Shown one piece after another: positions 1-11,923 of a stretch of DNA of 64,000 nt. A model generated the notes under the pieces. It ran no database searches. It was not told where the DNA came from and saw nothing but the letters and a program-made list of their open reading frames with translations. Numbering within the stretch: position 1 is the stretch's first letter; the number at the start of each line of letters is the position of its first letter. The DNA is from Deroplatys truncata (lineage: Eukaryota > Arthropoda > Insecta > Mantodea > Mantidae). The stretch covers positions 177,361,065 through 177,425,064 of the forward strand of contig CM060988.1 of assembly GCA_030765065.1 (NCBI GenBank), given 5' to 3'. A program made the position numbers and the translations under genes.

Positions 1-170
1 GCTGTTCACAGACACATACACACGGACATTTTTTTCTAAAAATGGTATATTTTGCATTAGGGGGCCTCAAAACATGTATTTCTGTGAATTCGAATTTTTG
101 CTACATTTTGCGTATTCACGTGATCTCGCTTCATACCTTATCTACCTACTAGGTACGTGGTAAAGAAAGT
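1..170 (-). mobile_element. Family A (A2) copy, cut by window edge
   Basis: Reads from the CA microsatellite to the reversed ACTTT end (AAAGAAAGT). Near its end, positions 101-132 replace about 10 expected bases with a stretch matching mariner transposase DNA at 2597-2628 (28 of 32 bases). The missing part lies outside the window. Confidence 0.85.
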
Positions 171-175
171 AAAAA

Positions 176-260
176 TCTAATGTGATACATTCACAGACTT
201 TCTCTATCCTCTATCGTTTACTAATGGATATACAAACTAGTCTTACTAAAGATTATTTTT
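176..260 (-). mobile_element. Family A (A2) copy, first half
   Basis: CAGA-end head of an older copy (TCTAATGTGATACATTCAC), broken at a T-run by the younger copy at 261-1093. The copy resumes at 1101. Confidence 0.85.
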
Positions 261-1093
261 ACTTTCTCTACTACGTATAGTAAGTAGGGGAAGTATTGTA
301 TTCCACCCAAAAATTCGATAACGAGATTTCAAGGGAAATATATGTTTTGTGACCACCTGAGTCCAAAAAAACCATTTTTGGAAACATGTCCGTGTGTGTG
401 TGTCTGTGAACAGCATAACTCAGATAAACACCAAACTTGGTATTTAGATTCAGTATCTTCCAGAGATGCGACAAGAAGGTTTTCAAGTAAATCCCCCCAC
501 CCCAGATTACCCTTTACATGGAAGATTTTTCGAAAATTTTAATTTTCTCAAAAATGGCTCTAACAATTTTGATTAAAATATCATATATTTAAGACATTTT
601 CATGACAAAATGAAATGTATATCTCGAATTTTCTGGGAATGTCTCCAAAAGCATTCTTCATTGTGAACGACGTTTACATAACTGGTAAACCATAAGAGAT
701 AGTCAAAATTTTACTACACAAAAAATGTAGATCGCATTAAAATACACAATTTATGTCATATACGTTTTATTGTTGAGTGAACTATTTTCGAGATATTGCT
801 TAGTTATTCCCTTAAATTTTCCAATATTTATACTTTTTTCAAATGGAAATTCGTTATTCATTCTTTTTACGTCCTGGACATACAAAGAGAATGGAATACT
901 CCACATAGCAACCAGCTCTTAAAATATTTGACTATCGCTTAAAGCCTACCAATTACCCTTGCATCTACAAGAAAATTAGCAATAAGATTAACATCTGGAT
1001 ATCTCGATTAACATGAAGCATATGGGGAATAAGCGTTTGTAAAAATAGTTTGTACAAGGGTCGAGAAAGTCATGTGAGTGTAACACTTAAGAA
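261..1093 (+). mobile_element. Family A1 copy nested in an A2 copy
   Basis: Full-length A1 element from ACTTTCTCTACTACG to the CAGA-type end. It is flanked by T on both sides and sits inside an A2 copy of opposite orientation whose halves abut it. Confidence 0.92.
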
Positions 1094-1100
1094 TTTTTTT

Positions 1101-1246
1101 ATTTTAATTCAAATAAACCTTTGTAGAAATGGCTACATTACACATTTCGTTATAGATACAAAGGGAATAGCGACAGTCAAATGTTTAAGAACTAGACGCT
1201 ATGTGCTGACCTTAAAATTCCTTACTGTTTCCATGGAATCTATTGT
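1101..1246 (-). mobile_element. Family A (A2) copy, second half
   Basis: Continues the A2 copy begun at 176: consensus segments ATTACACATTTCGTTATAG and CGATAGTCAAATG. Similarity fades at about 1246, so the rest of this copy is lost. Confidence 0.82.
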
Positions 1247-2394
1247 TTCAACAAATAGCCGCATCGTCATAAACTTGTTGGTACAAGAAATTCGTAGAAG
1301 ATGCTTGCATATGCAAAGGAAAAAATACTGGTCATTTTCGAATAACAAATAGTGCTCATGTTGAATGCCTAAAATAAAACTTAGAACTTTCCTGTATCCA
1401 GTGATGTATGGTATGCGTTTCTATAGTCATTCATTAGACACAAATATTTAAACTATGCTCCTTCTTTATGACTAGATTTTGAATAATTGATTAATTACAG
1501 CCAAGGTTTTAAAATCGTTAAATGGACTACAATGGGAATTGAACGATGAACCATATAAAATTCCTAATGCCTTTTCTTCTTGCCTTTACATGGAACACGT
1601 AAAGGGTAGATTGCGGTGAGGGATTTTCCTTAACATTTTTATATAAAATTTTTGGTGAACTTAAGGTAATGCATAAGTGAAAGTTAGACCAAAAATTGTA
1701 AATAATTAAACAAATATATGTTTTTATAATAAAATAACATGAATTCTAAACTTTAAGAATAAACAGTTTTTCGCACTTGGCGAATTTTAGCTACCGATTA
1801 ACTGAAGCTACAAATAAATCTATTTACCCTATTTCTTAGAAAAAGTTTTTTCGCATTTTTCCACACTCAAAATGCCCCACACGATGCAATTTCTTACTAA
1901 TTTGTTTCAAAAGCTTTGCACTGCCTCTCAAAAGTTCATTAAAGAATATTACCGCATACTCTTAATAAAATAGTTACCCCAATTTGAGAAATAGATTATT
2001 AGTCTTTAAAAATCAGAATTATAAGTACAAAAAGAAATAATTTTTTCTACAATAATTAGGGGTCAATACAAAAACGTATGAGTTCATATATGCTTTTGTA
2101 AACGTATTAACTGTAAAATCTGAATTTTTCACTTGAATATTTTTAAAAATACATGGTGTGGAGCATTCTTATTAGAACAATGAATTTACACAATAAAACT
2201 TGATATTTAAATAACCATACAAACTAGAATTTTGAAATAGGGCAAAAGCATTACTGTTATTATAGGTATTATGTGGCATAAATTCCAACAGGATATCTTA
2301 CATACTGTGAATTTTCCCAATTTCACAGGTGCATTATCTTAAATACCAAGTGTGATATTTATACGAAAGTGATGAACTGAGTTTTGAGATACTA
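1247..2394. other. AT-rich unannotated stretch
   Basis: No convincing gene, tRNA or recognised repeat. The sequence is AT-rich with stops in all frames. Confidence 0.5.
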
Positions 2395-2674
2395 GAAATT
2401 GCTTATATGGAATTTTTATCACACGAAGTAGCTTTTCCCGCTACAAGGAGATCTTGAACCGTGTGCGCAATTTATTCGTCAAAATTGTCCCGAGCTTTGA
2501 CGTATAAAGAATTGGCTGTTGCTACACGACAACGCCCATGCATATCGATTTTTGCTTGTCCAAAAGGAGCATTTAAGTCAATACGTCACCGGTCTGCTAT
2601 ATCTTGAGTATTCACGTGATCTCGCCTCGTGCAATTTCTTCTTTCACCGTTTGAAGCAAAAGCTACGTGGCTAA
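2395..2674 (+). pseudogene. Mariner transposase remnant, central to C-terminal part
   Basis: Three blocks match mariner (DDD) transposase. Block one reads IAYMEFLSHEV (about 2398-2433). Block two reads YKEILNRVRNLF (about 2442-2477). Block three (2513-2674) contains LLHDNAHAYR, the second catalytic Asp motif, and YSRDLASCNFF, the usual YSPDLAPCDFF third-Asp motif with Pro changed to Arg and to Ser. It ends LKQKLRG then stop. At least one frame change separates blocks two and three. The N-terminal DNA-binding region and the first catalytic Asp are absent and no TIR was found, so this is a dead fragment. It abuts a family A remnant on the right. Confidence 0.85.
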
Positions 2675-2689
2675 TCCCGCTGTTTAAAT

Positions 2690-2855
2690 TTGTTATAATC
2701 GCTTCAGTCTCATATACCCCTTATAGCTACAACAAAAGATGTACTTTCTGCAAACGTTTATCTCGATAACCATGAAGTAGATGGAATAATAAACGTTTAT
2801 AAGAATGGTTTGAGAAAAGTGGGTAGAGGAAGTCATGGGAATTTAACACATCAGA
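2690..2855 (+). mobile_element. Degraded family A 3' end
   Basis: Right-hand portion only: TGCAAACGTTTATCTCGAT through GTAGAGGAAGTCATG to ACACATCAGA. Diverged, older type. Confidence 0.7.
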
Positions 2856-2897
2856 TTAAGTTTTTTATTAAGTTTATACTGGAAACGACGCTTTTTT

Positions 2898-3731
2898 ACT
2901 TTCTCTACTACGTATAGTAAGTAGGGGAATTATTTTATTCCACCCAAAAATTCGATACCGAGATTTCATCGGAAATATATGTTTTGAGACCCCTGAATCC
3001 AAAAAATGCATTTTTGGAAACATGGCCGTGTGTGTGTCCGTGAACAGCATAACTCAGAAGCGAACAGTCGGATAAACACCAAACTTGGTATTTAGGTTCA
3101 GTATCTTCCAGAGATGCGACACGAAGGTTTTCAAGAAAATCCCCTCATCCCAGATTACCCTTTACATGGAACATTTTTCAAAAAGTTTAATTTTCTCAAA
3201 ATGGCTCTAAGGATTTTGATTAAAATATTATATGTTTAAGATATTTTCAAGACAAATGAAATGTATATCTTAAATTTTCTGGGAATGTCTCCAAAAGTAT
3301 TCTTCATTGTGAACGACTTTACATAACTGGTAAACCATAAGAGATGGACAAAATTTTAGTACACAAAAAATGTAGATCGCGTTAAAATACACAATTTATG
3401 TCATATACATTTTTTTTTGTTGAGTGAACCAATTTCGAGATATTGCTTGTTATTCCCATAAATTTTTCAATACTTATACTTTTTCTCAAATGGAAATTCG
3501 TTATTTTTTTGTCCTGGTAATGCAAAGAGGATGGAATACTGCACATAGCAACCAGCTCTTAAAATATTTGACTATAGCTTAAAGCCTACCATTCCCCTTG
3601 CATCTACAAGACAATTAGCAATAAGATTAACATCTCGATGTCTCTATTAACATGAAGCATATGGAGAATAAGCATTTGTAAAAGTAGTTTGTAAAACAGT
3701 AGAGAAAGTCATGTGAGTGTAACACATCGGA
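2898..3731 (+). mobile_element. Family A1 copy, full length
   Basis: Both ends are present (ACTTTCTCTACTACG; TAACACATCGGA), with a TTTTTT run on each side. The internal TG tract is short. Confidence 0.92.
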
Positions 3732-3739
3732 TTTTTTCT

Positions 3740-4745
3740 TTCGTACCTTTCATCTTTGAACTATTGACTGTCAGTGAGGAAAATTTCTCCGCAATAAAAT
3801 CGCATAGCTTGCAAACTAAATGAACCAGTCATTTTAGGATGGCATAGAGGAGGCAGTGCCAAATAGTGAGAAGGGATCAGTTTTAATAGGGCCATGTTTC
3901 AATAACCCTGCAGCAGTTTATTGGGAGGTGAAAGAGATGAAGTGTGCGCTAGGGACGAGCATTATCGGTCTTCCCGGTGACGTCACGGAGACAGATGGCG
4001 GGGGTGTATAACTCATACATTCATGTATAACGGTGTTCCCCAGGGTCCCGTTGAGCATGTTACGAGGCGCCGTAATTGGGCCTACACGCTCTGGCGGTGT
4101 AAAACCTGACTAGGGGTCTCTTGTTCGTATACCAAGCAATTACTTTCATAAAAGGGACAGCGTTTCAACCCCCTAATTTTAGCTGCCTCATTTCTTTCTT
4201 TTTGAGTAAACTCTAGTTTTACAATTGTAGTCTAGGAACGTTCTAGGTTGTGGCAGTGAACAAACAGTCAGCTAGTTATGTTTCAGTCTAATCTACGAAA
4301 CAATGAGCGATCTTCTTCTGTTTCTTTAGTTTAGTTCTTTACGGGGGTTACAATGGAAGTCACGTGTGACAACTTTTTATATACTAAAATTATAAACAGC
4401 CTTTATTGCCGATCAAAAACATTACTAATTTCCTAATTAATAAAAGCGCCAGAATAATTAAGTTATAAAATAGTTACGTTCACAAAAATAAGAAACAAAA
4501 TCTACTTATGAACATAAAATGTGTTACATATAGAAAATGCAGGAAATGTGGATTTCGACGCATGTAAAATTATATTCTCCAGTTTCCTGAAATTTCCGCT
4601 CCTAACACAAGTTTTCTGTAAAGGATGTCGTATTTAATCTGCTCTAAAATAAATAAAACACCGATGTTTACGAAATATCAACCGTTTTGCTCTCCACTCA
4701 ATTAAGAAATCGTTCGGTTGTTTCCATAACTAGTGAGAGGAAAAA
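3740..4745. other. Unassigned stretch with a GC-richer block
   Basis: Positions about 3840-4150 are GC-richer than the surroundings (contains CGGTGACGTCACGG). They show no open frame above 60 codons and match no family I recognise. The rest is AT-rich with nothing seen. Confidence 0.4.
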
Positions 4746-4756
4746 CATGAAGAAAA

Positions 4757-5505
4757 ATCTTGTGTTACATTCACACGACTTTCTCTATTCTGTATCATTT
4801 ATTACTAGGTATACAAATTAATTTTACTAAAGGTTATTTTCCTATCTACTTCATTTTAATCCAAATAAACCTTTTTAGAAATAGCTACATTACACATTTC
4901 GCTATAGATACAAAGGGTACAGCGATAGTCAGATGTTTAAGGACTGGACGCTATATGCTGGCCTTAAAATTCCATACTGTTTTCCATGACATCGCGCTAA
5001 ACAAGTGAACATCCACAGGAGTTGAAAAAAAAAGGAGTGAAGAATTCGAACCATTAATAACGGATATCTCGGAAATGGCTGATGCCACAGAAAAGTTGTT
5101 TGAAATAAATTGCGTGTTTTAAAGAGATCTATGTTTTCTGTGTAGTACGTTTCGTTTATCGTTTAACGTTTACCAGTTATTCAAGATAATATAAATTTCC
5201 TTCCTTTACAAGCTATTCGTAGAAAATTCAAGTAGTACGTTTTATTTGTCATACAAATATCTTTGATATTTGGTATTTAAATAAAAATTGTAAAAGCAAT
5301 TTCTGAGAAAATAAAAAAAATACGAAAAATATTCCATGTAAAAGGCAGCGGTAGGGGATTTGTTTTGAAGATCGTCGTGTCTCATACTTATAACGTACTG
5401 AACTTAAATACCAAGTTTAAAATTTATCCAAAGTCTTATTCTTGAGTTATGTTGATCACACACACGCACACACACAAGGGCATTTTTCTAAAAATGCTGT
5501 TTTTA
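4757..5505 (-). mobile_element. Family A (A2) copy, first part
   Basis: Older copy from its TCTTGTGTTACATTCAC head to the CA tract. It is broken by a younger copy in the T-run after AAAATGCT and resumes at 6344. Confidence 0.88.
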
Positions 5506-6338
5506 ACTTTCTCTAATACGTATAGTAACTAGGGGAAGATTGCATTCCACCCAAAAATTCGATACCACGATTTCCCCGGAAATATATGTTTTGAGACCCC
5601 TTGAATCCAAAAAAACTATTTTTGGAAACATCTTCGTGTGTGTGTGTGTGTGTGTGTGTGTGAACAGCATAACTCAGAAACGAACAGTCGGATAAACACT
5701 AAACTTGGTATTTAGGTTCAGTATCTTCCAGAGATGCGACACGAAGGTTTTCAAGAAAATCCCCCCCACCCCAGATTACCCTTTACATGAAACATTTTGA
5801 AAATTTTAATTTTCTCAAAAATGGCCAACGATTTTGATTAAAATATCATATGTTTAAGATATTTTCATGAACAAATTAAATGTATATCTCGAATTTTCTG
5901 GGAATGGCTCCAAAAGTATTCATTGTGAACGACTTTTGCATAACTGGTAAACCATAAGAGATAGACAAAATTTTACTATACAAAAATGTAGATCGCATAA
6001 AAATACACAATTTATGTCATATACATTTTTTTGTTGAGTGAACCATTTTCGAAATATTGATTGTTATTCCCTTAAATTTTCCAATAATTTTTCTCAAATG
6101 GGAATTCGTTATTCATTTTTTTATGTCCTGGACATGCAAAGAGAATGGAATGCGCCACATAGTAACGAGCTCTTAAAATATTTGACTATCACTTAAAGCC
6201 TACCAATTCCCCTTGCACTTACAAGAAAATTAGCAATAAGATTAACATCTCGATTAACATGAAGCATATGGAGAATAAGCGTTTGTAAAAATAGTTTGTA
6301 CAAGAGAAGAGAAAGTCATGTGAATGTATCACATCAGA
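5506..6338 (+). mobile_element. Family A1 copy nested in an A2 copy
   Basis: Complete A1 copy inserted in the T-run of the A2 copy of opposite orientation that surrounds it. Ends ACTTTCTCTAATACG and ATCACATCAGA. Confidence 0.92.
5636..5661. repeat. (TG)n microsatellite
   Basis: About 13 TG units at the position where every family A copy carries a TG/CA tract. Confidence 0.9.
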
Positions 6339-6343
6339 TTTTT

Positions 6344-6440
6344 AATGAGGGAGCCTCTAAACATGGTATTGAATTTTTCGGTTGAATGCAATACCTCCTC
6401 TGCTTACTGTAGGTAGGCAGTAGACGTATATATAGGTAAG
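6344..6440 (-). mobile_element. Family A (A2) copy, second part
   Basis: GGGAGCCTCTAAACATGG through GAATGCAATACCTCCTC, the tail of the copy begun at 4757. Its terminal ACTTT motif is eroded. Confidence 0.8.
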
Positions 6441-6445
6441 TAAAA

Positions 6446-7291
6446 ATCTGATGTGTTACACTCACATGACTTTCTCTTCTCTTGTACAAACTATTTTTAC
6501 AAACGTTTATTCTCCGTATGCTTCATGTTAATCGAGATGTTAATCTTATTGATAATTTTCTTGTAGATGCAAGGGGAATATGGTAGGTTTTAAGCGATAG
6601 TCAAATATTTTAACGCTGGTTGCTATGTGGCGCATTCCATTCTCTTTGCATGTCCAGGACATAAAAAAATGAATAACGAATTCCTATTTGACAAAAAGTA
6701 AAAGTATTGGAAAATTCAAACAATAACAAGGAATATCTCGGAAACAGTTCACTCCATAAAAACAGAATGTAACAAATTGTGTGTTTTAAGGAGATGTACA
6801 TTTTTTGTGTAGTAAACTTTTGTCTATCTTTTACGGTTTACCAGTTATTCAAATGTCATTCAGAATGAAGACAATTTTTGGGGACATTCCCATAAAATTA
6901 AACATATACATTTCATTTGCCACGAAAATATATTAAACATATGATATTTTAACCAAAGTCGTTAGCCATTTTTGAGAAAATTAAAATTTTCGAAAAATGT
7001 TTAGGTAAAGGGTAATCTGGGGTGGGGGGATTTTCTTGAAAACCTTCGTGTCGCATCTCTGGAAGATACTGAATCTAAATACCAAGTTTGGTGTTTATCC
7101 GACTGTTCGTTTCTGAGTTATGCTGTTCACAGACACACAGACATACACACACACACACACACACACGGACATGTTTCCAATTTTTTTTTATTCAGAGGGT
7201 CTCAAAACATGTATTTCCGGTGAAATCTCGGTATCGAATTTTTAGGTGGAATACAATACTTCCCCTACTTACTATACGTAGTAGAGAAAGT
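6446..7291 (-). mobile_element. Family A1 copy, full length
   Basis: Starts ATCTGATGTGTTACACTC and ends GTAGTAGAGAAAGT, with A on both sides (T|T in element orientation). Contains a CA tract near 7140-7168. Confidence 0.92.
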
Positions 7292-7773
7292 AATACGTTA
7301 CTGGTTGTTTTATGCTTGTTTAATACTAATTACAACCTGTGACTAAAATCACCGATTTGAGAAAATAAAAACTTCAGGAATAGAGGGAGTTTAATTTCAC
7401 ACGGTGACGTCATATAGAGGAAATGATACATTTTCTCAACTGAATCTCGCTTGCTGGAAAGGGTGGTATGGGTTTTTATAGACGCGTTTCCTCGAAATAG
7501 TGGCTTGGGTTTTCTGAATGTGTTTTACAGTAAACTGCTGGACTAGAATATCTGGAAAGCCCGGTTCTTCGCTGACGAAATTATTTTAAAAGCAAAACAT
7601 CGTAAATGTTACGAAATATGAAGAAATGTGAATGAAATATGAAGATTTTTGAGATGTACATTGAATTCTGCACACTGCAAAACGTAGAAACATTTATTCT
7701 CATAATGATAAGACGCATGGTTTAGAATGTCAAATTTATTATTTTGTCTGTATCTAGTCATAACTAATTGAGT
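7292..7773. other. Unannotated stretch
   Basis: AT-rich. No gene or recognised repeat. Confidence 0.4.
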
Positions 7774-8206
7774 GAGATGGCTCCGCGGAAACGTGTGGGC
7801 CTCACATTCTGGAGGTTCCGGGTTCGATCCCCGTCGACCGTCCAAACTGACCCATTTTTTTCGGGGGTTTTGCCAGGTCGCCAGGCGAATGTTGGAGTGA
7901 TTTCTATCAGCTTTCAAATTTCTTGTCCGTCCATTTCGTTACACTCATCATTTTGTTCATCCTTCACCCCGTTTGATCTGTTGGAAGTGTCGGGGATGGT
8001 GTTTCGGTGCGGCGTAGTAGGAAAAAATGATGTTCACTTTGGAGCTTTCTCCGTCCTTGGCTTGGGGTACACGGACCGCCCCTTCAGACCGCGGTGTTGG
8101 ATCCTCGGTATGGGATGTCCCAAACTGTAGGGAACTTGTCATTGCTGTGCCGTCACTCCTGGTTTCGACCGCCCTCTATGTCCTCAGGTTAAAAAAAATA
8201 GAACAG
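7774..8206 (+). mobile_element. tRNA-derived SINE with central domain (SINE-A)
   Basis: The head has Pol III promoter-like boxes: A box TGGCTCCGCGG and B box GGTTCGATCCC about 40 nt later. A central block GGTCGCCAGGCGAATG follows; the same kind of block recurs in the SINEs at 58870 and 21131-21645. The tail is A-rich (AAAAAAAATAGAACAG). No clear target duplication. Short ORFs inside it are not genes. Confidence 0.8.
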
Positions 8207-9090
8207 TAAAGGAGTGAACATGATAGCCAATGAGCTATTGTTCTAAAGGTAAAGCCACCGATATGAACCTAAGGGTGGTATATAAATGTAGGAATATACT
8301 AGGTGAGTCAGCTGCGCCTATTTATTTTTGAATTTATGCAACGTGCTAAGTGGCATATGTGACTTACGTCTTTTCTGAAAGCCTTCGAATGGCTGATTTG
8401 CGTAACGGTTTATAGAGGAGGGATACATAACTCGGTGCATAAGTGTTTAGGAACAGAATGCAATCGCTATGTATATCGATACAAAAAGCACCCCACCCTG
8501 ACACTGAGAGCGGAGTAGCTATTTTAGCCAATTTTACAAATTTTTATTCTTTAGCATACATCCATGCACCTCTTTGAAAACGCCTCTGAAGGAAAAGCCT
8601 ATCACATACATCGGTTGACAAAACCATTTGAAAACAAAATGGCATATCCACGCAGTGCGACCAATTGCATTTAAGCGTTAGTCAATGTACAACCTTGTCA
8701 AAAAATGCTAAGTATTAGGAAGATAATTTCTCACAAACTATGGCATATTTCAGTGCATTTAATGAATAATGCAGTTTATTTATTTGAGTTAAAACTACCA
8801 AACCGAGCTCAAAACACTGTATGAAGGTGCAAAAAGCGTGTAAAGATTCGAGGTGGGTCTAGTTCTGCGATGACTAATTCGTATAGGAACCTCAGCTTGC
8901 AAGGTAGTATATTGGCTGAATGGTATTATCATGGATGCTTTAACACTGTGCCACTTTAATTCGGGTTCATATCCTTCGGGTGAATTTCAAACTTTTGATT
9001 ATTTTTTGTTTTCTCTCTTTGGGCCTATAATGTGATATTATGATATAAATAAGATTTTGATAACATTATAATTGTGTAAAAAATATAATA
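8207..9090. other. Unannotated stretch
   Basis: Nothing recognisable except the transposase tail that begins at 9091. Confidence 0.4.
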
Positions 9091-9276
9091 ATGGTCATGT
9101 TTCCACCGCAAAGAAGAAGAACCGCAAAGCCCAAATCATATACGGGCACACTCATACGTGAAGAATGCAGGCAGATTACACCGCACATTCTACAGCATGC
9201 AAGAAGATCTCTCCGGCAACGTACACAAATGTGCATTGATGAAGGGGGTCGTCATTTTGAACATTTACTTCCTTGA
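9091..9276 (+). pseudogene. C-terminal tail of an IS630/Tc1-type transposase
   Basis: A 61-codon frame contains IREECRQITPHILQHAR and then LRQRTQMCIDEGGRHFEHLLP before the stop. An R.R...CI...GGHFEHLL ending is typical of the C-terminus of many insect DDE-type (DUF4817-associated) transposases, from memory of the family. The catalytic core and both element ends are missing, so this is a fragment. Identification rests on the tail motif only. Confidence 0.55.
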
Positions 9277-10011
9277 TGAAATCCACGTTCTTTAACAATT
9301 TATTATTCTGTTTACCCGTGAACTTAGCACATTTACAACTCCTTTGTCAATAGAAGTGAAACATAAGGTTTAAACTTGAAACAAAAACTGTTATATTTAA
9401 TATCGTCGATATGCGACTAAGAGAATAACAGCTAACTACGTAACACGGTTTACAACACGAGATACGGAATAGATTAGTAGGGTAAAAATGATACGCAATT
9501 ATCTGATTGTAATTCTTATGTCTTTGGTTCACAGGAGAGCAGTAACAAAAATAAATAAATTAGTAAACTAAAATACAGAAAATAAACACAAGGAGAGAAA
9601 TAAAAAAGAACCAAAACTATTTTATGTTTGTATCAGATTCGAACCTCCGAAGCTAATCTTTACTTCACCGCATTCCGGCAGCTAAACGACTCGGCCAGAA
9701 CCCACGTAATCTATCCCGCTCTTCGGGGAAACGTTCCTTTATCTCCTTGCAAACATATCAATGAAACGCCGTCTTTATTAAGACTTTCGCAGCTCTTTGG
9801 TTCTAATTCAGGCCTTTAATCATTAATGCTAGTTTCGTATAGTACCCAATAGAAGGGCAGAGCTACAATAACAGTTTGTTTGCTAAAAGGGTCGATGTTT
9901 TCACATTAGACTATTTACTGCGGGTTGCATGGATACGAATACCTAGGGCAGCTGACTCACCTGGTATATAAAATTGCTTCCCTCCCTCAAATGAAGGAAC
10001 ATCACCTTATT
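9277..10011. other. Unannotated stretch with a tRNA-like patch
   Basis: Around 9638-9720 the minus strand reads GGCCGAGTCGTTTAGC and about 40 nt later GAGGTTCGAATC, resembling A and B boxes of a tRNA-derived SINE head. No tail or duplication was found. The remainder is AT-rich. Confidence 0.35.
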
Positions 10012-10604
10012 ACTTTCTCTACTACGTATATGAAGTAGGGGAAGTATTGTATTCCACCCAAAAATTCGATACCGAGATTTCACTGGAAATATGTTTTGAG
10101 ACCCCCTGAATCCAAAAAAGCATAACTCAGAAACGAACTGTCGCATAAACACCAAGTTCAGTATCTTCCAGAGATGCAAGACGAAGGTTTTCAAGAAAAT
10201 CCCCCACCCCAGATTACCCTTTACATGGAACATTTTTCGAAAATTTTAATTTTATCAAAAATGGCTCTAACGACTTTGCTTAAAATATCATATGTTTAAG
10301 ATATTTTCATGATAAATGAAATGTATATCTCGAATTTTCTGGGAATGTCTCCAAAAGTATTCTTCATTGTGAACGACTTTTGCATAACTGGTAAACCATA
10401 AGAGATAGACAAAATTTTACTACACAAAAAAAGTAGATCGCGTTAAAATACACAATTTATGTCATATACATTTTTTTGTTGAGTGAACCATTTTCGAGAT
10501 ATTGCTTGTTATTCCCTTAAATTTTTCAATACTTATACTTTTTCTCAAATTCGTTATTCATTTTTTTTGTTCTGGTAATGCAAAGCGAATGGAATGCGCC
10601 ACAT
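10012..10604 (+). mobile_element. Family A1 copy, first part (split by E1)
   Basis: Starts ACTTTCTCTACTACG and runs to GCGCCACATA, where a foreign element is inserted at TA. It continues at 11745. Confidence 0.9.
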
Positions 10605-10605
10605 A

Positions 10606-11743
10606 TTCTATGTCCATCAAAAGGTCAAAGTAAGCATAAACAAAACCTCGTGCGTTTTGACCGCAGCGCTCCTTTTTCACGGTTTGCTGGATGCTTCCAC
10701 CCTCTAAATAGTTCCTTGAAAAGTGTTACAAAATACTAAGGTTTGAAGCTCACTTAATTTCATAAAGCACAAACTATTGAGTGCTAAGCATAGTTCAACT
10801 CGATATGTTAAATGATAAATAAATTAATTTGTAACTAGCGTTACTCCATTTGTAACGACGGTGATTGGTTGCTGGAACTGGTTGGGGAAGGAGGAAAAAG
10901 CAAAACACTTAGTATGTATCAACATGGCGGAAATAACTGGTGTTGTTAAACATAAGCGCGGAAAACCTTTACATAGTGGTGAGAAGACAATAGTTTTGAA
11001 CGCGTATAACAAGTTCTGCGAGAAATATCCAGAACTTGCTATCGATGATGTGGTGAAATTAACATCTGAGTTTACTGGTGTGTCAATTTCAAGTGTTTAC
11101 AGCTCACGCAAAGAAAAATCCACAGTTGGTGAGGTTAGAACTCCTGGCAAGAAGAGACCACATGCGAGACGAGTGCTGGATGTTGTTTGTGAGGTCAGCA
11201 ATCCGCAGAAAAGTTCACCAGTTCTTTATTAACAATGAACCCCCCACCTTAAACAAAGTGCTGTTTGCAGTTAACTCTGATCCGGACCTCCCAAACTTAA
11301 AACGAACCTCCCTCCACAAGTTGCTCCTGGAAATAGGTTTCGAGTTTGTCAGCAGGAAAAGAAAAAGTATTCTTGTGGACAGAGATGACATTATTTTATG
11401 GCGTAGAGATTTTCTCCGTAGAATAAAAGAACATAGAGACGTCCAACCTGGAGGGCATTCAACCAATGTCAAGCTCAGATTAGACGAATAGAGATGACGT
11501 AAGTAAATAGCAATTTCTGTTACTAGCGTGTTGTATGTTATTTAGAGTGAATAAATATTCCTAGTGGTGAAAAACTCATATAACAGTTACCGTATGGGTA
11601 AATGTGTTCAATAAACTGATCATAATTAACTACTGATACCTGATGGAGGGTGGGCGTAACCTCATTTGGAGCGCACATGGCCGCGGAGTGATACAAACCG
11701 GTGATTTGTTTACGCCTACTTTATTCTTCTGGTGTACATAGTT
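10606..11743 (+). mobile_element. Element E1: TA-flanked transposon with TIRs
   Basis: A 1138-bp insertion splits a family A1 copy precisely: CCACATA before and TAGCAACC after, so the target duplication is TA. The two ends are inverted repeats of about 35 bp with mismatches: left CTATGTCCATCAAAAGG, right (reversed) CTATGTACACCAGAAG, both continuing AAAGTA.GC.TAAACAAA. TA duplication, TIRs and a DDE-type transposase frame place it in the IS630-Tc1-mariner superfamily. It carries only the front half of a transposase, so it is non-autonomous. Polyadenylation-like AATAAA occurs near 11550 and 11610. Confidence 0.9.
10924..11491 (+). pseudogene. E1 transposase, N-terminal half, one frame change
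   Basis: ATG at 10924 begins MAEITGVVKHKRGKPLHSGEK, with a helix-turn-helix-like segment (LTSEFTGVSISSVYSSRKEK). The frame runs to a stop at 11232. From about 11200 the +1 frame continues the homology with CAIRRKVHQFF-type sequence (AIRRKVHQFFINNEPPTLNK), DPDLPNLKRTSLHKLLLEIG, and IILWRRDFLRRIKEHR, ending at 11491. This order is that of an insect DDE_3-type transposase family whose next motif should be YLDETW, holding the first catalytic Asp. That motif and everything after it are missing. A GTAAGT follows the stop region at about 11499, which may be chance. I infer a broken, internally shortened transposase rather than a host gene, because it lies between the TIRs. Confidence 0.8.
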
Positions 11744-11744
11744 T

Positions 11745-11923
11745 AGCAACCAGCTCTTAAAATATTTGACTATCACTTAAAGCCTACCATATTCCCCTTA
11801 CACCTACAAGAAAAGTAGCAATAAGATTAACATCTCGATTAACATGAAGCATATGGAAAATAAGCGTTTGTAAAAATAGTTTGTACAAGAGTAGAGAAAG
11901 TCATGTGAGTTTAACACATCAGA
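11745..11923 (+). mobile_element. Family A1 copy, second part
   Basis: GCAACCAGCTCTTAAAATA to ACACATCAGA. Completes the copy begun at 10012. Confidence 0.9.

Noticed and set aside
261-1093. Classical Helitron ends (5' TC, 3' CTRR) for family A
   Set aside because: No CTRR before a T at either end; the asymmetric repeats and T|T flanks fit the Helentron branch better.
261-7291. Family A as a cut-and-paste MITE with normal TIRs
   Set aside because: The inverted motif is terminal at one end but about 22 nt inside at the other, and no target duplication is visible beyond homopolymer T.
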